A stretch of DNA of 64,000 nucleotides from Eudorina sp. 2006-703-Eu-15. Taxonomy: Eukaryota; Chlorophyta; Chlorophyceae; Chlamydomonadales; Volvocaceae. Positions 23,887-33,891 of this stretch are shown here, piece by piece (position 1 is the stretch's first letter; every line of letters starts with the position of its first letter). Both the position numbers and the translations under genes were made by a program. The DNA lies in NCBI GenBank assembly GCA_003117195.1, contig BDSI01000026.1, positions 1-64,000 of the forward strand. Direction: 5' to 3'. The notes under the pieces were generated by a model. That model was given only the letters and a program-made list of their open reading frames with translations. It was not told where the DNA came from and searched no databases.

Positions 23887-25714
23887 GCTATACTGGAGCT
23901 ATACTAGCAAGTTACCAGTTCGCCCCTACCTCCCCTGCCCCCTTTCATCGCAGCAGCCAGGCAGACGAATGGCGGTGTGCAAGCACATGAATACTGCTAT
24001 ACTGCCGCCATACTGCACGTTCCCATGGCGCACTGACGTACCTGCACGTCCGTGCGCGGTGCCCTCGCGTGGCTGCTGGCCATGCCGTGCATGTAGGCGA
24101 CCTGCACGCCGCCGCCGCCCACTGGCCAGCCAGCGCCGCCGCCGCCCAGGCCCACAACCACCGGCGGGGTAGCCCCGGCCTCCTAAGCGTCGGGTGATTG
24201 GCGGAGGGGGAAAGCGGGGCAGGGTTGGGTTGGATTTGGGGCAACGTGTCAATGGTGTGGCGAGCCGCACCCCCCTACTGTTCAAACCCGAGGCCCCCAT
24301 AGCACAGAGCTGGGAGGGTACTGCTGCTATACTGGAGCTATACTAGCAAGTTACCAGTTCGCCCCTACCTCCCTTGCCCCTTTCATCGCAGCAGCCAGGC
24401 AGACGAATGGCGGTGGACAAGCACATGAACCTGCTACACTGCCGCCATACTGCACGTTCCCATGGCGCACTGACGTACCTGCACGTCCGTGCGCGGTGCC
24501 CTCGCGTGGCTGCTGGCCATGCCGTGCATGTAGGCGACCTGCACGCCGCCGCCGCCCACTGGCCAGCCAGCGCCGCCGCCGCCCAGGCCCACAACCACCG
24601 GCGGGGTAGCCCCGGCCTCCTAAGCGTCGGGTGATTGGCGGAGGGGGAAAGCGGGGCAGGGTTGGGTTGGATTTGGGGCAACGTGTCAATGGTGTGGCGA
24701 GCCGCACCCCCCTACTGTTCAAACCCGAGGCCCCATAGCACAGAGCTGGGAGGGTACTGCTGCTATACTGGAGCTATACTAGCAAGTTACCAGTTCGCCC
24801 CTACCTCCCTTGCCCCTTTCATCGCAGCAGCCAGGCAGACGAATGGCGGTGGACAAGCACATGAACCTGCTACACTGCCGCCATACTGCACGTTCCCATG
24901 GCGCACTGACGTACCTGCACGTCCGTGCGCGGTGCCCTCGCGTGGCTGCTGGCCATGCCGTGCATGTGGGCGACCTGCACGCCGCCGCCGCCCACTGACC
25001 AGCCAGCGCCGCCGCCGCCCAGGCACACAACCACCGGCGGGGTAGCCCCGTCCTCCTAACGCGTCGGGTGATTGGTGGAGGGGGAAAGCGGAGCAGGGTT
25101 GGGTTCCACTTGGCTTTGGCAAGTGCATGAACCTGCTATACTGCCGCCGTACTGCCCCCATACTGCACGTTCCCATGGCGCACTGACGTACCTGCACGTC
25201 CGTGCGCGGTGCCCTCGCGTGGCTGCTGGCCATGCCGTGCATGTGGGCGACCTGCACGCCGCCGCCGCCCACTGGCCAGCCACCGCAGCCGCCGCCGCCC
25301 AGGCCCACAACCGCCGGCGGGTTAGCCCCCTCCTAACGCGTCGGGTGATTGGCGGAGAGGGAAAGCGGGGCAGGGTTGGGTTGGATTTGGGGCAACGTGT
25401 CAATGGTGTGGCGAGCCGCACCCCCCTACCCTGCCGCCTACTGTTTAAACCCGAGGCCCCCATAGCACAGAGCTGGGAGGGTACTGCTGCTATACTGGAG
25501 CTATACTAGCAAGTTACCAGTTTGCCCCTACCTCCCCTGCCCCTTTCATCGCAGCAGCCAGGCACACGAATGGATGTGGACAAGCACATGAACCTGCTAC
25601 ACTGCCGCCATACTGCACGTTCCCATGGCGCACTGCCGTACCTGCACGTTCGTGCGCGCTGCCCTCGCATCCAAGGATCCGGCACCAGAGCTGCTTGTTG
25701 CGAGGTTCAATGCT
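23887..25714. repeat. Tandem array of about 437-bp composite units (copy 2)
   Basis: This is the counterpart of 2732-4560, with the same number, order and internal deletions of units. Even the partial unit is shared. One C is missing from a run at about 24733 relative to copy 1. Confidence 0.9.
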
Positions 25715-25886
25715 GACGCAGTCAGTCCCTGATGGAAATCTTTGACGGCCTGTGGGCGCTCAGACGAAGAACGATTATTAACCTACGATGAGTCATTTGC
25801 TTATCAGGGACTGGAATGGGTGCCAGGTTTGAAATACCTTACTTCTCACCTTCATAGCGAGCACGGCCGACGTCGGCTCCTTGCCC

Positions 25887-26657
25887 TCACACACCATCGC
25901 GCGGGGAGTATGACACCCGATCGCGCATTGGCCATTGCTTCGTCCCGGTGGCGCCGAATGGCGACAGCGGCGCCGTCGCCGCTTCAGGACTGATGCCATG
26001 CTGCTGCACGACGCCGTGCCGTCGCCTGAAGCATAAGAGCCGCTGCACCGGGAGTGAGATGGTGAGTAGCTGCTTCGTCTTCGCCGTGAGGCCACGCGTG
26101 CCATTCATAATGTGGGCGTGGAACTCAGCGACCCGTTGGACGCTGGCGCCGTTGGCGGCAAAGTTGGCAAGAATGCGGCGCACATGCCAAATATCCATCG
26201 CGAGGCGACTGTACACGCTGTCATCGCCGTTAAGTTCACCCTGCGCGTTCGGGCAATGGTATTCCCCGCCATTGACCATTTGACCGCAACAGAAAGCAAA
26301 CATCGCTAGGCAGAGCAGAGCACGAACACCGATAAAACGGACATGCCCAGACGTACCCGCTCTGTGAGCACCGCGGCTTGCACGAGAACATGCAGAAGGT
26401 TTGCCCGAGCTTCTACTCTTGGGAAACCGTTTGCAGCTACGAATGAATGTGACAAAATTATAGTCTGAGCCCTTCCTGGCGCTCAAGGTGGTCTCCTTCA
26501 GAAGCGCGCCAAGGATTGACTTGTCAAAACCCGCAGAGCTTAAGTACGCTTGCAGGTCAGCTTCGTAAGGTGTAAGGTTATGGATTGGACAACCTACGCG
26601 ACACAAACCGTCTCCGTCAAGGCCACCGAGATAGCGGCAGTCGGTCTTACTGCTCAT
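25887..26657 (-). CDS. Unassigned element ORF (copy 2)
   Basis: This is the counterpart of the ORF at 4698-5504, starting at the ATG 26657-26655. The first 250 residues match copy 1 (Cys-rich start, NLTPYEADLQAYL, MDIWHVRRILANF). The frame ends earlier, after SPRDGV, because one G is missing from the run at about 25906. That difference means one of the two copies carries an indel or a sequencing error, and the real C-terminus cannot be decided. No family was recognised. Confidence 0.4.
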   Translation of the reverse strand: MSSKTDCRYLGGLDGDGLCRVGCPIHNLTPYEADLQAYLSSAGFDKSILGALLKETTLSARKGSDYNFVTFIRSCKRFPKSRSSGKPSACSRASRGAHRAGTSGHVRFIGVRALLCLAMFAFCCGQMVNGGEYHCPNAQGELNGDDSVYSRLAMDIWHVRRILANFAANGASVQRVAEFHAHIMNGTRGLTAKTKQLLTISLPVQRLLCFRRRHGVVQQHGISPEAATAPLSPFGATGTKQWPMRDRVSYSPRDGV

Positions 26658-26800
26658 TTTTAACGCAAAGCATTTTAAACAGTCGGTAAAAAATAGCTCT
26701 TTTTATTAAGCAAATTGCGGTTGAAAACTGTGAAAATTTTTGGGCCCGTTTCTATGGTATCAGGCCTGAGACTCCTTCCGAGCCTGATGCTCGTCCGCGT

Positions 26801-26848
26801 AGGGGTCTCAGTGACCCGTACATCAGGGTACGACAGGGTCTCACCCCT
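26801..26848. other. Imperfect hairpin near element right end (copy 2)
   Basis: Identical to the hairpin at 5648-5695: outer aggggt/acccct and inner cgtac/gtacg arms, 77 bp from the boundary. Confidence 0.5.
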
Positions 26849-26925
26849 TTACGTATGTTACTGATATGTCCAAACCAAACTTTGAGTTCGTCTCCACCGT
26901 GTCCTACGTACATAACCTTAGGTCA

Positions 26926-27230
26926 ATGGCCAAGCAGCGGAAATCCGCGGGCAGCGCTGAAGGTTTTGTTTGTCGGTGGTCGCTCGAGAGGTGTTCCGTA
27001 CTTTTTTAAAACCTGACGTACCAGTACTGATAACTGTAACAACGACTGTTGGCTCGAGATATCCCAAGAGTGCTTTTCAAGTTTTCTGTGACTACAATGA
27101 TTATATCTATTGCTGTCGACCAATGCCCGTCCAGTTAAACGACATGTTTTTGCTGGTCTTGCTGTCTATCGCTGTGGTTCGGTAGCACCGTAGTCGCAAT
27201 CCCTATACGTATAACAGGTTGACATCAAGA
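26926..27230 (+). other. MATE 5' flank with a possible small broken gene
   Basis: An ATG directly abuts the element end (26925/26926) and opens MAKQRKSAGSAEG, a highly basic start with good algal codon use. A hydrophobic end, LNDMFLLVLLSIAVVR plus stop, follows at about 27135-27185. The two could belong to a small tail-anchored protein, but no convincing splice joins them. The same DNA must also contain the MATE promoter and 5' UTR. Confidence 0.25.
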
Positions 27231-30200
27231 ATGCCTTCAACAGCAGAATTCGATGACGAGGAAACGCAGAACACCCTGAGTAAGCCGCTTGTGCCTGATA
27301 ACGACGCCGAAGCTGGCGGCGCAGATGATGAAGAAAATACTCTACTACTGCCAAAGGATTCACGGAAAAAAGGAGTTGTGCAGGTAAACCATCGGGGACA
27401 TTCGCGCGCTGTCACGCATGCGCGCCAGCCGCCAGGGTACACGCTGGCAAGCTTGTTTCGCTTCGCCCGTGGACCAGTGTGCACTATGCGTTGTCTGTAT
27501 TGGTGACCGAGCAGGCACACACGGTTTGGGGTTTCCATGCCGGTATGGCCACCGCACGATCCGCATGATCCGCACGCAGCTGCACGGCACACGTCGATGC
27601 CTGCACCTCTCCCTACCCTGACCGCTGCTGCGTCCCCGTCTCAGGGGCTCCCCTCCCTACATCACGGCCGAGACCCGCCTCCCATGTGGCCCCCTCGCCC
27701 GCCTTCCTCCCAGGACATGCTGGAACAGGCCTCCCTCGCCTGGCCGCTCGCTCTGAACCTCCTGGCTGCGTACTCCACCAGCATCATCAGCTCATCTTTC
27801 GTGGGCCATCTGGGAACCAAGGAGCTGGCAGGTCGGTCCACGGCGTCTGCGGAAGCCATGCGGTGGCCTCCTGCTGGCCGCCTCCTGTCGGTCCCCACCT
27901 TAATAGGTGGCAGCAGGAATCAGACGGATGGCAGGGCGTGTGGGCACACAAGCTTAGTGGTGTAAATGCAAACCCAGATCGAAACGGGCATCGGTAACAG
28001 CTGGACACGCACAGGCCTGCGACATGGCCGCCCGGTTACGCAGATGGGCGCATGCGTCAAATTAGAACCTACCACCGTGGCAGGAAAGCCGGCTGAGCTG
28101 GTTCGGTGGAACCGCTGTTCAAGCTGAGGCCGGCATGCAAACTGGGCTGCAACCCAGGCGCCCTGTCGACCCCTGGCCCTGCTCCGACCCCCCAGGTGCC
28201 GCCCTGGGCAACTCATTCACGGGCATCACCGCGCGCTACGTGCTGCAAGGCCTGTGCGGAGGTCTGGACACCCAAGCGCCCCAGGTGGGGGTCACCGGGG
28301 GTGAAGAGAAAAGAAAAATCAAACCCAGATGCCCAGTTGGGCCCACCGGGGGGTGGTCGGCGCCGCGGTGTGGTGCGGTGCCCAGGGGCCGCCACCACCA
28401 ACAACCCAGATCACCGCTGTGCTGCCCCTAAGAACCATCCCTTCTGCTTCATGCGCTTGCTCGCTCATCTGCTGATGCTCCTCTCCAAGCCACCTGCACG
28501 TAAGGCCCACGGATGACGCTAGGGCCACAGGATTCGTTTTGGCTGGGCCTGTATGAAATCCCACAGTGGCCCCTTGCCTTGTGCCTCAAGTGCCGTTGTC
28601 CGCCGCAACCCGTTAGTGAGGGCATCTCTACCCACAACCCGCTTGTGAGCTCCGCAGCGCTGCTGGCTTTGAAACGCGACATCGCCTCCCTTGCCTTCCA
28701 TGGCCGCGTACACCGCAACCCGCCAGTACTTGTACCGAGTGCCATGCCCGCGGTGCTTAAATGAGAACACCCATGCCGGACGCCATAGGCCCGGGTGTCC
28801 TGACGCGCGAGGTCGGTGCCCGCACGTCGCGTGCTGCCGTGCCCCGCACTCCCTCAGGCGTTCGGCGCCGGCAATTACGCGGCCCTGGGCCCCATCTTCA
28901 AGCGCACGCTCCTGTTCCTGTGGCTGCATTGCATACCCATCACCGGGGTGCTGCTGGCGGCTCCCCACGCGCTGCGCTATCTGAGCAAGGAACACGAGCT
29001 GGCGGTGATTGCGCACCGGTAGGGCCCGGGATCGGCCGCCGCGCGGGGGTCAGCGGAGATGCGACAGGAAACAAACTCAACAGCTGTCGCCGGTGACCCC
29101 CACGCCAGTAGTGGGCCCATTAGGGCCCAGGTTCAGCCGGCGTGCCGTGGGGAAAAGGAGAATGGGAGATGCAAAAACAAGCGAATTCACAGCTGTTGTC
29201 GATGACCCCAGGAGCTCGCCGTGGGTTGATCTGAAATTGTATGAACCAGCCCCGACTCGAATCGGTCGTGGGGACGGGCCCCGCCCACTTGCAAGGGTAG
29301 CGGCCCCGCTTGTAGCGGCTCCGCACCTTCGTACCCGGGCTTCATTTGATGCGCTGGGGCCGCTGGCTGCGGCCAGGCCCCTGCCGGCACCTATCCCTTA
29401 CTTCCTCGCCTCCTCGATAACGTCATGCCGCTTCCCTACTTCTGCTCAGGTATATCTTGGCGCTGATACCCGCCATCTGGCTGGATGCCTTGGCCAGGTG
29501 CGCCGTGCCGTGCTGTCTGACGCGTCGTGCCGTGCTGTGTTATGCCGTGCCGCGCCGTGCTGTGCCACCATGTCATGCTGCGCCGTGCCATGCCGCGCCT
29601 CACCGCACCGTGCCGGGCCGGGCCAGCCCATGCCGTAGCAGCTTCCACTGCACATGTCAAACCTCGTGTCGAGTATCTACTGTTGTTGGTGGTGGGAGGT
29701 CATTGGAAGCCCCCACGAGGCTGGCCCACGCGCCCTCTTGTCGTGCCTGATCGCGCCGCAGGCCGCTCAACCGGATCCTGGTGGCGCAGCGCATCACCAA
29801 GCCGCAGATGGTCATCTCCATCTTGATCGTGCCGCTGCACGTGGCCACCACCTACCTGCTGGTCCACCCCGCGGGGTTTGGGTACGTGGGCGCAGCGCTG
29901 GCGGTGAGTGCAAGGCGGCGTGGACAACGAAGGGCATGGTGGTCATTAAAGCGAAAAAGTCCTGGACACACCTCAGCCCGGCGACAAATGCTTACAAATG
30001 CGATAGGTACCGGCACCAGTGGGTTCCGGACGGGTGATATGCGGGCGCTGCGCCGCGCCTGGGGCCACAGCTAGGGTAACGCACGGATGGAATCGCAGAC
30101 CCCGTCCTTTGCTGTTTACTGATGCCTGTGTCGCCCATTCTAGTCGCATTGCATTCATAGATTCGTCTCGGAGATTCGCGCTGCAGCCTTGCCTGCTGCT

Positions 30201-33200
30201 GCTTTGTATGGGCGGCGACGCCTGCCCATCCTGGCCCGCTTCCAGCCCGCCATGTCCGTCATCCCTGTCGTCCTCCGGTACTCTCGACAGGTGGGCGCCA
30301 CAAACGCCTTCATCTCGTTGTTCACCAGCCTCTACATCCTGTGGGCCGGCCTGGGGCCCCGCGTGTTCGGAGGGGGTTGGTCACTGATGTTTCAGGTGGG
30401 CAGTGCAGTGCAGTGCAGTGCAGGGCAGGGCAGGGCAGGGCAGGGCAGGGCAGGGCAGGGCAGGGCAGGGCAGGGCAGGGCAGGACGCTGACGGGTCGGA
30501 GTTTCGGGCTGAGGAGCAGAGTGGCACACAGCTCTGGAAACCTTTGGAATATGGGGCTAAGATCTTGAGAGCCATTTCTCCCGCGAATGGGCCTTTTGAT
30601 GGCTTGGAAGCAATACGCAGTACGTTAGTCGAAACAATCCTGATGCTGACACGAACACAGGACGAGGTCCACACACTGGAGAGAGAAAGTTAAGCAGGTG
30701 GGGCCTTGCGCCCCCTGCAGATGCTAGCGACCGGTCACTGGCGCCGTACCCACAGCGGGCACCCTTCTGCTTGTGCTTTCCTGCTCAGCAGGGCTGGGGG
30801 AGGATGGCATCACTGGCGTACCCAGCCATGGGTGAGGCATTCGGGATCTCAAGGGGGCCGCGTGTGGGCCGTGCGGGGTGTAATTCAGCCTTGTCAGGCT
30901 AGCGGCTTGGGTTACGATATTGGGATGCATGGCAAGGACCCGGCCCAGCACACTCCCCGTAGACGTTCCGTTTCGGGGGCGAACCCGACCTCTGCGATCT
31001 CTGGGATGTGACCCGAATCGACCCCGGCGGTCGACCCTGCGAGGGTTGCGGCTATGCGTTCTCTCTTCCTGAAGCTCTGAGCCATGTCTTGGCATTAACA
31101 GAGCGGGGATCCGGCTGAAGGGGCGCACCGGTCCCTGATTAATCCCTGTCCACTGACCCGTGGGTCGCACTCTGACCCGTGCGCTGCAGTGATGCGGGTG
31201 GCGGAGAGCGCCGCCTTCAGCGCCATGACGGTCATTGCCGCCGCCCTGCCGGACCCCACGGTGAGCGCGAAAAGGGAAAGCGCCCAGGGGTTCGACTCCT
31301 GCACGCTGGCTCCGGCCTCCACTGCACCATGCGTTGGGCGCCCTGCCTCGCGTCCCGGGCCCTGTCCCCCACACGCGCGCACATATACACAAACACACAT
31401 GCAATGATCCTGACAAGCATACTGTTACGGGTATTATGTTTCATGATTTCGGGTTAATGATTTCGGGCGAGTTTCTCGCGAGCCATGCTGCCCCTCAAGT
31501 CATCCTGCTCGCATCCATTCCGCGCACTCCTGTGCAGCCCACCCGCAGTCCACCCTGACACCCGGTGCATCCTTTCTCTCCTTTTGCGGCTGCGCCTGCC
31601 TAGCTCTACAGTCTACACTGCTATGGCCGTACTGCCCGCCCGTCCGCCCTCGTAGCAACCGCGCCGCTTGGTGCTTGCCCCGTGGCCCGTGCCCACGCCG
31701 GCCCTGTGTGCCCGCTCTGCTCTTTCCCCCCTCTCCGCCCCAACGCGCTGGGGCCTCGATCAGAATGCCGTGGCGGCCATCTCGGTGGGCTTCAGCACCT
31801 GCGCCGTCATGTACATGCCCTTCAACGCCTTCGGCATGACCGCCTGCACGCAAGTGGGCAACATGCTGGGGGCGGGGAACGGCCGGGGGGCGCGCACCGC
31901 CGCGGTCGCCTCGGCGCTGCTGGGGCCGCTGCTGTGGGCCCTCCCCGCCGTGCTGCTGCTGGAGCCCCACTGCCGCAATGCAGGTAGGCGGGAGGTTGGT
32001 GGTTGGGTTGTTGGGCGGATTCGCGAAACGGAGACGCCTGGGCACTGCCACGCTTTGGGCGAGCCCCGCAACAGCTGGGCGAGCAGCTTCTGGGCTGGTT
32101 GACGTGTAACGGTGCCCGTTTTACTGCTCCGGAGTAGGGACCCCTCCTGCCCGGCTGCAGCGATAGGACTGGGAGGTGTAGCCGTCGGATGCGGCCAACG
32201 CATGTCTTGAATCTCGTCCAGATCCTGAGCCGACCTGAAGTACGAAATCCGGGGGCCTTCCGCGTCCGTTGGCATCAGTGTGCCCGCCCCGCGCACCTGC
32301 TTACCTTGCTGCTCCAACAGGGCCAACAATACGTCATCGCCACTGAACCGCCGCTGAACCGACCGTGCATCACTGCTGGCATTTCGGGACCTGTTGACAG
32401 TGCACACCCCCACCATTCACCTCCGGTTTCCGCCGCAGTCGGCAAATTAACATTATCAGTCCGCAATGCATGCCCCCACGCTCCCCCTGCACCCCCTCAA
32501 TCCACCCGTTATGTTGGCCGCTCCGCCGCCGCCGCCACCGCCGCCGCCACCGCCGCCTCACCCCGCAGTTATCAGCGTGTTCACGGACGACCGCAGCCCC
32601 GCCCTCATGGCCATCCTGGAGCCGCTTATGTACTTGGTGGCGGCGGTCAACTTGTTTGACGGGGTGCAGACGATCCTGACAGGCGTTGTGGAGGTACGGC
32701 GGCGGGGACGGTACGACATGGCCGATGGCTTGGAGGCCGGTGGTGGCGCCGGGTGTTGGGAGGCATTGCGCCGCGAGCCACACGCCTCTGCATGATGTGG
32801 GCGAAGGAAGTGGAGAGACAACTGATGCACGGTTACTCTGATTCGCCGCCAGCAGGCAACAGATTTGCAAACGGCCTTAAGAGCGGGCGCAATGCCCAAA
32901 ATGAGTTGTATGCGTGTATGTATCGCACATACTTGAATTATGTTATGTGGCATTACAAGTATACAGTCATGTGGCAGAGGCCACAGAAAGCCACAACTGT
33001 ACGGGCTCCTGGATGACCCCAAGGCGCGCCGATCCTGGTCGCTGCCGCAGTACCCTTCACAGCATATCACCGCCAGGGATCTCATCCCAGTGCACCACAC
33101 TCGCACCCGTATGTACACCCGCAACCCTTGCAGGGCGCTGGCAAGCAGTTCCACGGCTCGTACACCAATCTCGTCGTATTCTACGGCATTGCCGTGCCGC

Positions 33201-33891
33201 TGGCGCTGTGGCTTGGGTTCCGGCGCGGCCTGGGCGTGGTGGGGATGTGGTCTGGAATGCTGGTGGGCTCTGTACTGCAGGTAAGCAGTACGGCTCATGA
33301 CCTCATGCGCCGTATGTCGTAGCGCCATGCATTCACAAAGCCCTGTCATCCATTGAAGTGTACAACGGGCGTCTGAAATGGGCTGGAATGGGCCGGAATG
33401 GGTTCGATGGAATGGGCTGGAATGGGCTGGAATGTGATGGGATGGGCTGGAATTGGCGGGAATCGGTTTGAATCGTCTGGAACGGGCGGGAATGGGATGG
33501 AATAGCTTGGGATGGCTTGGAATGGCTTGGGATGCGTTAAACTGGCTGAAACGAAGGCGCTGGAATGGCGCGTCCGCGGCTAGGAAGGAAGCCACCCTGG
33601 GTCTGTTAGAGGAAAGCTACCCCGGAGTCAATCGCGCCCCTCGCAGCGTGCTGCAGGCCTCCTTCGTTTGCTCCACGACTTCGCGTGTGTGCGCGCCCAC
33701 CCGCAACGCCCTATACGATCACATCATCCGTGGCCCGTCCCCTTCATCACAGCCAACATAAATATGGTAAATGTTACGAGTCCCACTTCCTGCTGGCAAC
33801 GCTGCAGGCGATCGCCTACAGCATCATCTGTGCGCTGATCCGCTGGGACAAGGAGGCGGAGCGAGTCTCGCGGGGCCAAACCCAGACCTGA
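27231..33891 (+). CDS. MATE-family multidrug/toxin efflux transporter
   Basis: Thirteen in-phase exons (27231-27383, 27714-27831, 28196-28284, 28858-29018, 29450-29497, 29762-29903, 30291-30395, 30792-30831, 31190-31260, 31764-31983, 32569-32693, 33134-33280, 33808-33891) encode 500 aa, normal for a 12-helix MATE antiporter. An acidic N-terminal tail (DDEENTLLLP) precedes TM1. Family landmarks occur in order: EQASLAWPLALNLLAAY, SSFVGHLGTKELAGAALGNS, QAFGAGNYAALGPIFKR, LNRILVAQ, GFGYVGAALA, AYPAMVMRVAESAAFSAMTV, MYMPFNAFGMTACTQVGNML, NLFDGVQTILTGVVEGAGKQ and GVVGMWSGMLVGSVLQ. The layout resembles plant DTX/TT12-type carriers, which exchange organic cations or metabolites for H+ or Na+ across plasma or vacuolar membranes. 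The substrate is unknown. The 40-bp exon at 30792 is supported by phase on both sides (ATG G|TG ATG). Confidence 0.9.
29500..29640. repeat. Degenerate gccgtgctgt repeat in MATE intron
   Basis: Irregular 5-10 bp repeats of gccgtgc/ctgtg/catgc fill the intron just after the 48-bp exon ending 29497. Confidence 0.75.
30401..30484. repeat. Pentanucleotide microsatellite (CAGTG)4(CAGGG)12
   Basis: Four CAGTG units and twelve CAGGG units, without interruption, begin five bases after the MATE exon ending 30395. Length polymorphism close to the donor site is likely. Confidence 0.97.
32526..32560. repeat. CCG/CCA trinucleotide tract at an acceptor site
   Basis: A (CCG)n tract with CCA interruptions lies a few bases upstream of the ccgcag acceptor of the exon starting 32569 and may serve as its polypyrimidine tract. 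Confidence 0.85.
33373..33553. repeat. Minisatellite of 10-bp tggaatgggc units
   Basis: About 18 imperfect copies of tggaatgggc (variants gggatgggct and ggaatcggtt) lie in the last MATE intron (33281-33807). It is non-coding. Confidence 0.95.

Larger units (their letters stand above)
21154..26925 (-). mobile_element. Duplicated element, copy 2 (verified homologous portion)
   Basis: This is the second copy of 1-5772, in the same orientation and 21153-21156 bp away. Gene, array and hairpin content match base for base except for eight one-base G/C indels. The right boundary is after 26925. The DNA beyond it (atggccaagc) differs from that beyond copy 1 (gtgggtgcct), so the boundary is an element end rather than chance divergence. 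The copy ends about 300 bp upstream of the MATE transporter ATG and so may sit in that gene's promoter. Confidence 0.8.

Noticed and set aside
19518..26932. aatggcc at both 19518 and 26925 as a target-site duplication
   Set aside because: Seven bases match, but no inverted terminal repeat follows the left site, so the match is probably chance.
32558..33595. 345-codon minus-strand frame
   Set aside because: It overlaps two well-supported MATE exons in antisense and a minisatellite. It is a GC-rich shadow frame.
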